A stretch of DNA of 64,000 nt from Planctomyces sp. Lineage in GTDB: Bacteria > Planctomycetota > Planctomycetia > Planctomycetales > Planctomycetaceae. Both the position numbers and the translations under genes were made by a program. Where the stretch lies: positions 62,001-126,000 of the forward strand of contig JAHBXW010000005.1 in assembly GCA_019636235.1 (NCBI GenBank), in the 5' to 3' direction. Shown here piece after piece: positions 9,098 to 17,806 of the stretch. Under the pieces are notes generated by a model. That model ran no database searches. It saw nothing but the letters and a program-made list of their open reading frames with translations, and had not been told where the DNA came from. Within the stretch, counting starts at the first letter, position 1. Every line of letters starts with the position of its first letter.

Positions 9098-10009
9098 TCA
9101 GAACTCGCCGACGACTTCGCCGCCGGAGCGGGTGGCCGCGGCGTTCAGCGTCGCATGGTCGACGCTCTCGTTGACGAACCGCACCGAGCCATCCGCCATG
9201 CCCATGTGCACGCCCCCGATGTGATCGCTGCGGAAGCTGCCCAGCCGGTTGCTGTCGCCGTCCAGCCGCTTGGGATTGAACGGCCCCTGCGTGCTGAACA
9301 TCGTCGACAGCGGGTATGGCGAGGACCAGTAGGTGAAGCCCCAGCGGGTCTGTCCCGAGCAGGGTGTGGGGGGCGAGGCGCTCCAGACGTAATCCGGGAA
9401 GTTCCAGGCGGATTCGCCCGTCATGAAGGTGTTCGTCGTGCCGTCGGTGATGTCGCGGATTTTCGTGACCGCGCTGCCGTGGCTGGTGAACACGCCGTTG
9501 TTTGGCAGACCGCCCGGCATGGCCGTGCCCCAGCCGCTGGTCGAGCCGCTGCTGACGGCGTAGGTCCCGGGGGCGCGGTTGTTGGAATCGCAGCCGGGAG
9601 TGGGGACATTGCGGCGGATCACAGCTGACGGACAGAGGTAGGCGGGGATGGCCTGCGAGACGACCTGCATGTTGGCGGCGTTGGTATGGGGCAGGTTCCA
9701 GTCGTAGAGGTTGTAAAGCGGTCCCTGATCCATGAAGGACAGGATGGGGACGAAGGCGCTGGTCTTGCCAAACGTGCCGTCGAGGTCTCCGCGGGGGAAG
9801 ACGCTGAACGTGTCGTGGTAGTTGTGGATCGCGAGTCCGATCTGTTTGAGGTTGTTCTTGCACTGGGTCCGTCGGGCGGACTCGCGGGCCTGCTGGACGG
9901 CGGGGAGCAGCAGCGAGACGAGGATCGCGATGATGGCGATGACGACGAGGAGCTCGATGAGCGTGAAGGCGGGTCGCCGGGCGGGCGATGAGACGGGTGC
10001 TGGGCGCAT
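9098..10009 (-). CDS. DUF1559 pseudopilin-like protein
   Basis: 303 residues from ATG at 10009. I chose this start because it places the prepilin motif [17 protein letters not shown] about 15 residues from the N-terminus. The helix is followed by [33 protein letters not shown], the classic DUF1559 signature. The C-terminus ends [19 protein letters not shown], also typical. It is the first gene of a three-gene unit whose promoter overlaps a Fur-box-like palindrome. The family is firm; its biochemical role is not known. Confidence 0.93.
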   Translation of the reverse strand: MRPAPVSSPARRPAFTLIELLVVIAIIAILVSLLLPAVQQARESARRTQCKNNLKQIGLAIHNYHDTFSVFPRGDLDGTFGKTSAFVPILSFMDQGPLYNLYDWNLPHTNAANMQVVSQAIPAYLCPSAVIRRNVPTPGCDSNNRAPGTYAVSSGSTSGWGTAMPGGLPNNGVFTSHGSAVTKIRDITDGTTNTFMTGESAWNFPDYVWSASPPTPCSGQTRWGFTYWSSPYPLSTMFSTQGPFNPKRLDGDSNRLGSFRSDHIGGVHMGMADGSVRFVNESVDHATLNAAATRSGGEVVGEF

Positions 10010-10128
10010 GTGTGTGCGACGCTCCAATTGAGTGGGACGAAGAGAGGTCCCTTGCGTTGCGCGGCAGGGGACCGACGTCCGAGCGTGGCGGGCTGAGCGT
10101 AGCGGCTGTCGCTGGCTGGCCTCGGAGT
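10010..10128. other. Leader between the promoter and the DUF1559 gene
   Basis: About 120 nt separate the Fur-box-like site from the DUF1559 start on the minus strand. This would be the untranslated leader if transcription begins near 10151. No clear hairpin or riboswitch was recognised. Confidence 0.35.
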
Positions 10129-10149
10129 TGAAACTGAGATTCAGTCTCA
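10129..10149. promoter_or_regulatory. Fur-box-like operator
   Basis: Two overlapping 7-1-7 inverted repeats are offset by 6 bp. TGAAACTGAGATTCA lies at 10129-10143 and TGAGATTCAGTCTCA at 10135-10149. This is the arrangement described for Fur-family sites (TGATAAT-N-ATTATCA), and I count 15 of 21 matches to the extended consensus. It overlaps the predicted start of transcription of the DUF1559-lipoprotein-DUF4198/Kelch operon, where a repressor would block it. Zur or another Fur-family member is possible. Confidence 0.6.
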
Positions 10150-10158
10150 ACACGAGCG

Positions 10159-10186
10159 ATTGTACAGTCCCCCGCACGGCACGCAA
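10159..10186 (-). promoter_or_regulatory. Predicted promoter of the DUF1559-lipoprotein-Kelch operon
   Basis: On the minus strand, TTGCGT (10186-10181) and TACAAT (10164-10159) are 16 bp apart. The -10 matches 5 of 6 consensus bases and the -35 is weaker. The predicted start near 10151 falls at the edge of the Fur-box-like palindrome. Confidence 0.45.
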
Positions 10187-10304
10187 CCGAACAGCACAGA
10201 ATTTTCAAAGCCCGCACCGGACTGCCCTTCCGGCGGTTGCCTGGCTCTCAGTCGAACCCGCCCGCCAGGGCCGCCAGACGCTGAAACCCCGGGCTGTCAG
10301 CCCA

Positions 10305-12407
10305 TCACTGCAGCGCGCGGAACAGATTGCTGTGGTCGTCGGTCCACAGCACCCGCTTCGATTGCGGCGTTTGAGCCGCCTCGGCAATCCCCTCCGCTTC
10401 GAGGATCGACGGGTCCCGCGCCACGAGCGTCCAGACGCTGGTGGCATCCCCGGGATACACCGTGCCCCGGTCCTCGATCGTCGCGGTCGACAGGCCCCGC
10501 GTCTCCGCGATCGCGTCCACGACCGGCCGCAGATCGAAGTACAGGTTGGAAATGTGGAACGCGATGATCCCGTCCGGCGCCATGTGCTCGAGGTACACGC
10601 CGAGCGCCTCCTTCGTCAGCAGGTGGATCGGAATCGCATCCCCCGAGAAGGCGTCCACCACCAGCAGGTCAAAGCCCTGCGGCGATTCCCGCTCCAGCGA
10701 CAGCCGCGCATCCCCCAGCACCACGTCGACGTCCGCCAGCGTGTCCTTGAGATACGTGAAATGCTCGTTCGCCAGCGCCAGCACGTCCTCGTTGATTTCA
10801 TAGAACCGCAGAGCATCCCCGCCGTGGCCGTAGGCGGCCAGCGTCCCCGTGCCCAACCCCACCACGCCGATCCGCAGCTGCGCCTGCCGCTCCCGCAGCG
10901 CTGCGACAGCGCGGCCCGCTCCCGATCTCTCCGAGTAATACGTCGAGGGAACCATCCGCAGTTCCGGCTCGGCGTACTGCAGCCCATGCAGAATGTGCCC
11001 ATGCCGCAACACGATCGAGTTCGCCGGCCCCTCCCACGGAGGATTGCCGAGTTCGGCGTCCGGCGACTGGTCGGTCTGCAGCGCTTCCGCGACTTTCAGC
11101 ACGCCATAGAAGTTTCGCCGGATCGCGAGGACCTCGTCCCGGTCACGGGTCGTCTTGACGAGCATCGCGCCGACGGCGCCCAGCAGGCCCACCGCCGCCA
11201 GCTTCACGAACCAGGGCGTGGCGCTCTCGCCGAAGATTGAGCCGGTCGAATCGAATCCCACCGCGACCGTGATCAACGCGACCGCGCTCACCAGGACGTG
11301 AAACTCCCAGTAATCGTTGAACGTCAGCGGCGCCACGACCGCCACCAGCAGTCCGCCGGCCGCGCCGCCAGCGGACAGCGTCAGATAGAACGCCGTCAGA
11401 AACCGCGGACCCGGCCGCAGTCGCGCCAGCTCGCCGTGACACAGCATGCAGACCACGAACAGGCAACTGAAGTAGATGCCGGCCTGATTCGCCAGGGACA
11501 GCTTGCGACCGTGGAGAATCATCCAGCACAGGCCGAGCACCGCCGCCGCGCTGAGAAACGCGAACGCCGGACGCTGGTACCAGCGGTCGCTCTCGAAGCA
11601 CAGGATGAACGACAACAGGTACAGCGACAGCGGCAGAACCCACAGGAACGGAAACACGACGTCCTGGCTGACGTGATTCGTGAGGGCCATCAACATCGCG
11701 GAAGCGACCATCGCCAGGCCGAACCACACTCCGCGGCGGATCAGCGTGGGAGGGAGTTCAGGCGTCTGCACGGGCGAATCGTCGAGGTTCCCCGCACCGG
11801 GCAGCAACGCGACGCGCAGCGCGCAGGCGCCGCACAGCGCCGCGAACGCCCAGAAGCCGATCGACCACCCCGTCGCCTGCTGACGCAGCGTGAGATTCGG
11901 CTCGACGAGAAACGGAAAACTCAGCAGCGCGAGCAACGACCCGGCGTTCGACAGCGCGTACAGCCAGTATGGCGACCGCCCGGGCGCGAGCAGGCTGTAC
12001 CACCACTGCAGCAGCGGCCCCGTGGCCGACAGGACGACATAGGGCAGTCCCACGGTGACGGTCAGCACGGCCAGGATGCGGTGAATCGGAGCATCCCCGC
12101 CGGTCGGCTTCCAGGCGGCATCGGGCAGCACCTGCAGCAGAATGACGGCCGCGGCCAGCAGCGCGAGGTGCAGCAGCGCGTGCGCCTTGCGGGGCAGCCG
12201 CGCGGCGATCAGGTGCGCGTACAGGTAGCCCGCGAAAAGACCCGTCTGGAAGAACAGCAGGCAGACCGTCCAGACCGCCGAGGTGCCTCCGAACCAGGGC
12301 AGGATCGCCTTGCTGATCAGGGGCTGAATCTGAAACAGCAGGAACGCGCTCAAGAACACGGCGATCGGCAGGATCACGAGCGCGGGTTCGCGGCGGGGAG
12401 ACGTCAT
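10305..12407 (-). CDS. Fused multi-pass membrane / spermidine synthase-like protein
   Basis: 700 residues from ATG at 12407; a GTG three codons earlier is also possible. The N-terminal 430 residues hold about 10-12 hydrophobic helices, starting VILPIAVFLSAFLLFQIQP, typical of MFS/spermidine-synthase fusions. The C-terminal 250 residues carry a class I methyltransferase-like Rossmann motif (IGVVGLGTGTLAAYG), FYEINEDVLALA, and DVVLGDARLSLE...FDLLVVDAFSGDAIPIHLLT, the polyamine synthase signature region. Such fusions are widespread in environmental bacteria, and polyamine synthesis is not proven for them. The gene is monocistronic between the DUF1559 operon and the CDF exporter. Confidence 0.85.
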   Translation of the reverse strand: MTSPRREPALVILPIAVFLSAFLLFQIQPLISKAILPWFGGTSAVWTVCLLFFQTGLFAGYLYAHLIAARLPRKAHALLHLALLAAAVILLQVLPDAAWKPTGGDAPIHRILAVLTVTVGLPYVVLSATGPLLQWWYSLLAPGRSPYWLYALSNAGSLLALLSFPFLVEPNLTLRQQATGWSIGFWAFAALCGACALRVALLPGAGNLDDSPVQTPELPPTLIRRGVWFGLAMVASAMLMALTNHVSQDVVFPFLWVLPLSLYLLSFILCFESDRWYQRPAFAFLSAAAVLGLCWMILHGRKLSLANQAGIYFSCLFVVCMLCHGELARLRPGPRFLTAFYLTLSAGGAAGGLLVAVVAPLTFNDYWEFHVLVSAVALITVAVGFDSTGSIFGESATPWFVKLAAVGLLGAVGAMLVKTTRDRDEVLAIRRNFYGVLKVAEALQTDQSPDAELGNPPWEGPANSIVLRHGHILHGLQYAEPELRMVPSTYYSERSGAGRAVAALRERQAQLRIGVVGLGTGTLAAYGHGGDALRFYEINEDVLALANEHFTYLKDTLADVDVVLGDARLSLERESPQGFDLLVVDAFSGDAIPIHLLTKEALGVYLEHMAPDGIIAFHISNLYFDLRPVVDAIAETRGLSTATIEDRGTVYPGDATSVWTLVARDPSILEAEGIAEAAQTPQSKRVLWTDDHSNLFRALQ

Positions 12408-12526
12408 GTCGGGCACGCGGTGGCGGATGAAGTCGATCGTCGGGGGGCGGCGGATCGCGTCCCGGATTGGTTGGGCATCTTATCGAGGCCGGCGGCGGCA
12501 TGCGCCGGAGCGCCCCGGCCCGGCCA

Positions 12527-13429
12527 TCAACCGTGGCGATGCGGATAGGGTTCCAGATGAATCAGGACGTCGCGCAAGGCGGCGAACTCCGCCAGCAGAC
12601 GGTCCTTGACGTCGTGTCCGATCCGATGTCCCTCCGCGACCGTCATCGAGGAATCGACCTGCAGATGCAGATCGGCGAAATATTCGATCCCCGACTTGCG
12701 GACGAACAGCTTCTCGACGTCCCGCACCCCCTCGACCAGCAGCGCGGTTTCGCGGACCCGGCGGACGAGGTCGGGCTCCGCCTGGACGTCCATCAGCTCG
12801 CTGCCGCTGCGGCGGAACAGTTGCACGCCGGCCCAGATGATCGCGGCGACGACGAACAGGGACGCGGCCTCATCCGCCCACAGATAGTCCGGGCCGCCGA
12901 AGCGCACGACCGCGAGGCCGACCAGCACGGCCAACGCGCACAGCGCGTCGCTGCGGTGGTCCCAGGCGTTGGCGAGCATCGCCGAGGATCCGGTCTGGCG
13001 GGCGACGCGCCGCTTGTAGCGGTACAGCGCCTCCTTGATGACGACGTTGGCGGCGGCGATCCACAATGCGGCCGGGTGGGGCAGGTCGTGCCGGACGGGG
13101 AGCCGCTGCAGCGCCTCCCAGCCGATGAGCAGGGCCGAGATGATGATCAACAGCGCGACGTTGGAGGCGGCGATGCCCTCGGCCCGCGTGTGGCCATAGG
13201 GGTGTTCATCGTCCGGCGGCTTCTGGGCGACCTTCATCGCGAACAGGACGACGAGCGTGGCGACGACATCCCCCAGGGAATTCGCGGCATCGGCGATGAG
13301 TGCGAATGAAGACCAGGCCAGCCCTCCCACGAGCTTGACGACGCCGAGGAGGAGGTTCACCGCGAGGCCCAGCAGGGCGGCTCGGACGACATCTCGATAC
13401 AGCGGCGCGGGGGAGGCGGGAGCGGTCAC
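12527..13429 (-). CDS. Cation diffusion facilitator (CDF) metal efflux protein
   Basis: 300 residues from a GTG at 13429, a length normal for the family. The frame extends upstream to a TTG at 13666, but that extension is arginine/proline-rich and looks non-coding. Six membrane helices precede a cytoplasmic domain (residues about 215-300, GVRDVEKLFVRKSG...DLHLQVDSSMTV) typical of CDF dimerisation domains. The metal site in helix 2 reads N-S-L-G-D and that in helix 5 reads D-H-R-S-D. This NxxxD/DxxxD pair suggests Mn or Fe rather than the Zn-type HxxxD pairs. It exports divalent metal against protons. Confidence 0.88.
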   Translation of the reverse strand: MTAPASPAPLYRDVVRAALLGLAVNLLLGVVKLVGGLAWSSFALIADAANSLGDVVATLVVLFAMKVAQKPPDDEHPYGHTRAEGIAASNVALLIIISALLIGWEALQRLPVRHDLPHPAALWIAAANVVIKEALYRYKRRVARQTGSSAMLANAWDHRSDALCALAVLVGLAVVRFGGPDYLWADEAASLFVVAAIIWAGVQLFRRSGSELMDVQAEPDLVRRVRETALLVEGVRDVEKLFVRKSGIEYFADLHLQVDSSMTVAEGHRIGHDVKDRLLAEFAALRDVLIHLEPYPHRHG

Positions 13430-13746
13430 GGGCGGCGGTTGACGGCGGCGGAACGGGCGGCGACGGGCAGTGTAGATTCGCTGAGTGCGAAACGCGTCCT
13501 CGCGGGGGGGCGACGGGTTGGGCGGCCCCGTGCCCTTCCGGGTTGCCGGCGGATGTTCTTCAGCATCTGGGATTTGACTGCCGGGATTGCGCCTGATACG
13601 ATCCGCGCGTTGAAAAGCGTCACGACGGAGCCGACCGTCGCTGTGCCAAGACGGCTGGTTCCTCAACTCTGGAGAAGGAACTCAACGCTCGCCCGGGAGG
13701 CCCGTTGCGTACGACTCGCGCGGGCAGGCCCTCAGGAGGAACTCGC
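13430..13746. other. 317-bp intergenic region between divergent CDF and BON genes
   Basis: This holds the plus-strand promoter and ribosome-binding site of the BON gene (listed separately). No convincing minus-strand promoter for the CDF gene was found, and no small gene. Confidence 0.5.
13574..13602 (+). promoter_or_regulatory. Near-consensus sigma-70-type promoter of the BON gene
   Basis: TTGACT (13574-13579) and TACGAT (13597-13602) are separated by exactly 17 bp, matching 5 of 6 and 4 of 6 consensus bases. Transcription would start near 13609, giving a leader of about 138 nt. It is the best promoter match I found in the window. Confidence 0.65.
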
Positions 13747-13989
13747 ATGCTCGTGGAACCGAGCGATTCTTCCCTGTCCGTCGTCGACACCAGCGTGGTG
13801 GCCCGGATTGAACGCATCGTCCGTTGCCGAACCGGGGGACGCATTCGCGATCTCCGCGTCGACGTTCAGGGGGACGATGTGATTCTCACCGGCAGCGCGT
13901 CGACCTACTACGCGAAACAGCTGGCGACGCACGCCGTGCTCGACGAAGTTCCTGGCGGACAGCTGACGAATTCGATCGAAGTCCTGTAG
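13747..13989 (+). CDS. Small BON-domain protein
   Basis: 80 residues from ATG at 13747. The start is fixed by AGGAGG (13734-13739), 7 nt upstream. Residues about 18-78 match a BON domain: RIERIVRCRTGGRIRDLRVDV, DDVILTGSASTYYAKQLATHAV, then NSIEVL. BON domains occur in osmotic-shock and envelope proteins and bind phospholipid or other ligands. There is no signal peptide, so this one is probably cytoplasmic. It is monocistronic and convergent with rimO. Similar single-BON proteins are common in planctomycetes, and their role is unknown. Confidence 0.88.
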   Translation: MLVEPSDSSLSVVDTSVVARIERIVRCRTGGRIRDLRVDVQGDDVILTGSASTYYAKQLATHAVLDEVPGGQLTNSIEVL

Positions 13990-14037
13990 CGATCGAAGGT
14001 CACGCGTGCGGCGGCGTCCCGTCTCCGCTCGCGCGCC

Positions 14038-15468
14038 TCAGGCTCGGCCCACAAGGTCGTAGTCCTGCCGGCCGACGATCTCCACGGCCGCCAGCGAGCC
14101 GACTTCGAGTTCGTCCGCCTCAATGAGCACGGTCCCGTCGATTTCCGGGGCGTCGGCGAACGTCCGGCCAGCCCAGACCCCCTCTTCGACCTCGTCGTCG
14201 ATCAGGCAGTCCAGTTCGTAGCCGATCAGCGAATCGCCCCACGCGAATGCGATCGCCTGCTGATCCGCCATGAGCTGGTCCCGCCGCTGCTCCTTGACGG
14301 CCTCCGGCAGGTGCCCGTCGAGTCGATCGGCGGCCGTGCCCGGCTCGCGAGAAAAGGGGAACACCCCCATCCGCTCGAATCGCGTGTCGCGGACAAACGC
14401 GCGCAGCTCCTCGAACTGCTCGTCCGTTTCTCCCGGGAAGCCCACGACGAACGTCGTGCGCAGCACGAGATTGCTGATCCGCGCCCGCAGCTTCTCGACC
14501 AGCTCGATCGTCTTGTCCCGGTTCACGCGCCGCTGCATCCGCTTCAGAACCTGGCTGTTGATGTGCTGCAGCGGCATGTCCAGATAGGGGATGATCCGCT
14601 CCGACCCGGCGATGACGTCGATGAGTTCGTCGGTGAAATGGATCGGATACAGATACATCAGCCGGATCCAGTCGAGGCCGTCGACCTGTTCGAGCTGGCG
14701 GAGAAGTTCCACGAGCCGGACTTCGCCATACAGGTCCAGTCCGTAGTAGGTGGTGTCCTGGGCGACGAGGATGAGTTCGCGGCAGCCGTCGGCGGCGAGT
14801 TCGCGGGCCTCTTCGACGACCATCTCGATCGGCTTGGTGACGTGCTTGCCGCGCATCTTGGGGATCGAGCAGAACGTGCAGGTGCGGTCGCAGCCCTCGG
14901 AAATCTTGAGGTACGCGAAGTGCGAAGGGGTGAGCCGCAGCCGGGCGCGATCGTCGAGGGCGCGGACGGGCGCCGGACGGAACAGCTCGCGCTGTTCGCG
15001 GGCCAGTGCCGCCCGGGCGGGGGGCGCCGGATCCAGCGCGATGATTGGCAGTTCCAGGCCCGCAGCGGGCGACGGCAAAGCGGGGGCCTGACCCGCCATG
15101 AGCTGATCGGCGACGGCGGCGATCTCATCCCGGCCGAAGACGCCCACGACATGGTCGATCTCGGGCATTTCATCGAGGAGGCTGCCGCCCACGCGCTCCG
15201 GGAGGCAGCCGGCGACGATCACGCCTCGGGTGTCGCCGCGGCGTTTGAGGTCCAGCATCTCCTGGATGACGGCCCGGGACTCGGCGCGAGATTGCTCGAT
15301 GAACCCGCAGGTGTTGACGACGACGAAATCGGCGCCCTCGGGATCGGAAACGAGCGAATAGCCGTCGATGGCGAGGCTGCCGAGCATCTTCTCGCTGTCC
15401 ACGAGATTCTTCGGGCAGCCGAGGGAGACGAAAGCGTAAGTGCCTTTGGAGGGGGAGTCGTCACTCAC
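14038..15468 (-). CDS. rimO: Ribosomal protein uS12 methylthiotransferase RimO
   Basis: 476 residues from GTG at 15468; a TTG at 15480 is the alternative. RimO adds a methylthio group to a conserved aspartate of ribosomal protein uS12. The order of domains is correct. An N-terminal UPF0004 domain (FVSLGCPKNLVDSEKMLG, VVNTCGFIEQSR, VAGCLPER) is followed by a radical-SAM core with the CxxxCxxC motif (ISEGCDRTCTFCSIPKMRG). A C-terminal TRAM domain contains LIGYELDCLID. The CPKNLVDSE and DMPLQHI segments favour RimO over MiaB. It stands alone. Confidence 0.95.
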   Translation of the reverse strand: MSDDSPSKGTYAFVSLGCPKNLVDSEKMLGSLAIDGYSLVSDPEGADFVVVNTCGFIEQSRAESRAVIQEMLDLKRRGDTRGVIVAGCLPERVGGSLLDEMPEIDHVVGVFGRDEIAAVADQLMAGQAPALPSPAAGLELPIIALDPAPPARAALAREQRELFRPAPVRALDDRARLRLTPSHFAYLKISEGCDRTCTFCSIPKMRGKHVTKPIEMVVEEARELAADGCRELILVAQDTTYYGLDLYGEVRLVELLRQLEQVDGLDWIRLMYLYPIHFTDELIDVIAGSERIIPYLDMPLQHINSQVLKRMQRRVNRDKTIELVEKLRARISNLVLRTTFVVGFPGETDEQFEELRAFVRDTRFERMGVFPFSREPGTAADRLDGHLPEAVKEQRRDQLMADQQAIAFAWGDSLIGYELDCLIDDEVEEGVWAGRTFADAPEIDGTVLIEADELEVGSLAAVEIVGRQDYDLVGRA

Positions 15469-15647
15469 CAGGATGCTCAATTCCGAAAGCTGGTTGAAAT
15501 GATCCGCCGGATCGCGACATCGCCCGACGGGTAACTAGGGTTTGCCACAACCGCGAGGCAAGTTCCAAACGGCGCCGCGGCAGGCGGCGACCCGTCGCGA
15601 ATCTCGAACGACGGGACAAGGGAGCTTCTCGGCTGGAGCGGCGTTCC

Positions 15648-15911
15648 TCAGGAGGCGGTTGACTTGCCTGCGGCCGTCCTCGATTCGAGGGGTTCCAGAG
15701 ATTCAACCAGAATGACGGACACTTCGTGTTCGCGCTCGCGGGCCGTGTCGGGATCGTCGCTCAGGGCGGTGTAAATCGTCACTGTCGTCCGACCGATCTT
15801 CACCATCTCCGGATGACGAATGTCAAAGGTTCTCCCGCTGGCCATGCTGATTCGGAACGGCCGAAACGGTTCCGCGGCGACGTAATTCAGGATCTGCTGC
15901 GAAGTCATCAT
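15648..15911 (-). CDS. Small conserved-type hypothetical protein
   Basis: 87 residues starting at one of two adjacent ATGs (15911 or 15908). It begins TSQQILNYVAAEPFRPFRISMASGRTFDIRHPE, the pattern of a small planctomycete/cyanobacterial family whose members describe an effective range of 'FRPFRI...SGR.F.I.HPE'. No membrane segment or catalytic motif is visible. It lies between rimO and the divergent nuo cluster. I would not assign a function. Confidence 0.7.
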   Translation of the reverse strand: MMTSQQILNYVAAEPFRPFRISMASGRTFDIRHPEMVKIGRTTVTIYTALSDDPDTAREREHEVSVILVESLEPLESRTAAGKSTAS

Positions 15912-16046
15912 CGCCAGCGGCCCCTGTTCGTGGTGTTCCCGCCGTGGTGGAGGCGGTCCGCGCTACGCCAGTCCGCCCGCCGGCGCGGCGAACGGCCCCG
16001 TCATTCTATCCCCCGACAGGCCCCGTGCGAATCCGCCCGACGCCGG

Positions 16047-16075
16047 TTGTTCGACAATTCCCGATCGCCTACGAT
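16047..16075 (+). promoter_or_regulatory. Possible promoter of the nuo cluster
   Basis: TTGTTC (16047-16052) and TACGAT (16070-16075) are 17 bp apart, 65 nt before the nuoA start. The -10 is identical to that of the BON gene promoter. The -35 is weak (3 of 6). Confidence 0.35.
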
Positions 16076-16139
16076 CCGGCCGCCGACGCCGCGCCCGCAG
16101 CGTCCCCGCCGCCGGCCTGTTTCCGTTCGCCCGCATCGC

Positions 16140-16517
16140 ATGTCGTCGTTCGCCCCCATCCTCGTCTATATCCTCGTGCTGCTCGGGTTCGTCGCGACGA
16201 ACCTGATCCTGACGCACGTGATCGGTCCGCGCCGGAAAACGGCCGTGAAGGACATGCCGTATGAGTCCGGCATGGATCCGGTCGGCGACGCCCGGCAGCC
16301 GTTCGATGTGAAGTTCTATCTGGTCGCCATCCTGTTCCTCGTTTTCGACGTGGAACTGCTGTTCCTTTACCCTTGGGCGACAGCCGCTTACGTCGATTCC
16401 GGGGGCGTCCCCGCAGAACTCAAGAACCTGATGTTCGCGGTGATGCTCGTGTTCATGGGGACGCTGGCCATCGCCTACATCTACGCCTGGAAACACGGCG
16501 TGTTCAAATGGCGGTAA
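16140..16517 (+). CDS. nuoA: NADH-quinone oxidoreductase subunit A
   Basis: 125 residues from ATG at 16140, with three membrane helices at about 6-30, 60-82 and 92-115. The family marks are clear: KDMPYESGMDPVGDARQPFDVKFYLVAILFLVFDVE, including the acidic residues near the quinone-chamber rim. NuoA is a core membrane subunit of complex I beside the quinone-binding module. nuoB follows after 50 nt, so this is the head of the cluster. Confidence 0.95.
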   Translation: MSSFAPILVYILVLLGFVATNLILTHVIGPRRKTAVKDMPYESGMDPVGDARQPFDVKFYLVAILFLVFDVELLFLYPWATAAYVDSGGVPAELKNLMFAVMLVFMGTLAIAYIYAWKHGVFKWR

Positions 16518-16567
16518 GTCCGATCGCGGGTTGAATCCGTGTCGCGGCGCGCCAGAATGGAATTGTC

Positions 16568-17167
16568 ATGTCCAATCCCCTGTCCGACAACGTCTTTCTG
16601 ACGCAGCTCGACGCCGCGGCCAACTGGGCGCGGAAGAACAGCCTGTGGCCCATGCCGTTCGCCACCGCCTGCTGCGGCATCGAGCTGATGGCCACCGCGT
16701 CGTCGCGATTCGACCTGGCCCGGTTCGGCGCGGAGGTCATGCGGTTCAGCCCCCGGCAGTGCGATCTGATGATCGTCGCCGGCCGCGTCGTGATGAAGAT
16801 GCTGCCCGTCCTGCAGCGGATCTGGCTGCAGATGCCCGAGCCCAAGTGGTGCATTTCGATGGGGGCCTGCGCCTGCACGGGAGGCGTGTTCGACACGTAC
16901 GCCGTGGTGCAGGGCGTGGACCGCTTCATCCCGGTCGACCTCTACGTCCCGGGCTGTCCTCCTCGTCCCGAGCAGTTGATCGCCGCCCTGATCGAAATGC
17001 AGAAGATCGTGCAGACCACGGGCACCGTCACGGGCCGGGAATTCCGGGATCGCACCCGCGCCACCGGCCCCGTGCCGCTCGAACTCGACGAAATCCGCCG
17101 CTCCCGCGAAGCGACGTTTGTCGACCAGCTGGAAATCTTCCAGCCTCCCAAGATCGGCGCGAACTGA
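16568..17167 (+). CDS. nuoB: NADH-quinone oxidoreductase subunit B
   Basis: 199 residues. This subunit carries iron-sulfur cluster N2, which passes electrons to quinone. The ligands are present: the tandem cysteines in [11 protein letters not shown], Cys in [10 protein letters not shown], and Cys in VPGCPPRPE. The C-terminus extends about 40 residues past the conserved core. It sits between nuoA and nuoC. Confidence 0.96.
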   Translation: MSNPLSDNVFLTQLDAAANWARKNSLWPMPFATACCGIELMATASSRFDLARFGAEVMRFSPRQCDLMIVAGRVVMKMLPVLQRIWLQMPEPKWCISMGACACTGGVFDTYAVVQGVDRFIPVDLYVPGCPPRPEQLIAALIEMQKIVQTTGTVTGREFRDRTRATGPVPLELDEIRRSREATFVDQLEIFQPPKIGAN

Positions 17168-17225
17168 GCCCCTCCGCCGAGGATCCGTCCGCCCTCGCGA
17201 CCGCACCCAAAGCCCCTCCCAGGCC

Positions 17226-17711
17226 ATGCTTGACCTCGCCGCAATTGCCATCCGTTTTCAGGGCTCGACATCCGAGTTCCGGTCCAACCGGCGGCTGATC
17301 GTCCCGGCCGAACGGCTGCTGGAAACATTGAAGGCGATGAAGAGCGAGTTCGGGTTCGACATGCTCGTGGACATCACGGCGGTCGACTACCTCGAATACG
17401 AGGGGGCCACGGACCGCTTCGGCGTTGTGTACTGCCTGCTGAACACCGGCAGCGGCGAGCGGGTGATCGTGAAGACGCACGTCAATGATCCGGACCCGTC
17501 GCTGCCCAGCGTCTATGAGCTGTGGTGGGGGGCCGACTGGATGGAGCGCGAAGTCTACGACATGTTCGGGATCCGGTTCCCCGGGCATCCCGACCTGCGG
17601 CGGATTCTGATGCCGGACGAATTCACCGCATACCCGCTGCGGAAGGATTACCCGCTGAAGGGGCGCGGGGAGCGGCACAACTTCCCGGTCATCACCCGCG
17701 CGGAAAGCTGA
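17226..17711 (+). CDS. nuoC: NADH-quinone oxidoreductase subunit C
   Basis: 161 residues from ATG at 17226. It contains [16 protein letters not shown], the complex I 30-kDa motif [27 protein letters not shown], and the C-terminal [15 protein letters not shown]. It forms the peripheral arm with NuoD and is separate here, not fused to it. nuoB ends 58 nt upstream. A transporter gene lies between it and nuoD. Confidence 0.95.
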   Translation: MLDLAAIAIRFQGSTSEFRSNRRLIVPAERLLETLKAMKSEFGFDMLVDITAVDYLEYEGATDRFGVVYCLLNTGSGERVIVKTHVNDPDPSLPSVYELWWGADWMEREVYDMFGIRFPGHPDLRRILMPDEFTAYPLRKDYPLKGRGERHNFPVITRAES

Positions 17712-17806
17712 CGGCCACGCCTGTCCGGCAATTCGCTGGAGTCGGACCGTCGTGAACCTGGGCGCTGCGGGTCGCTCCGCCAGCAGCCAGCGGCTACTCT
17801 CCGGCG

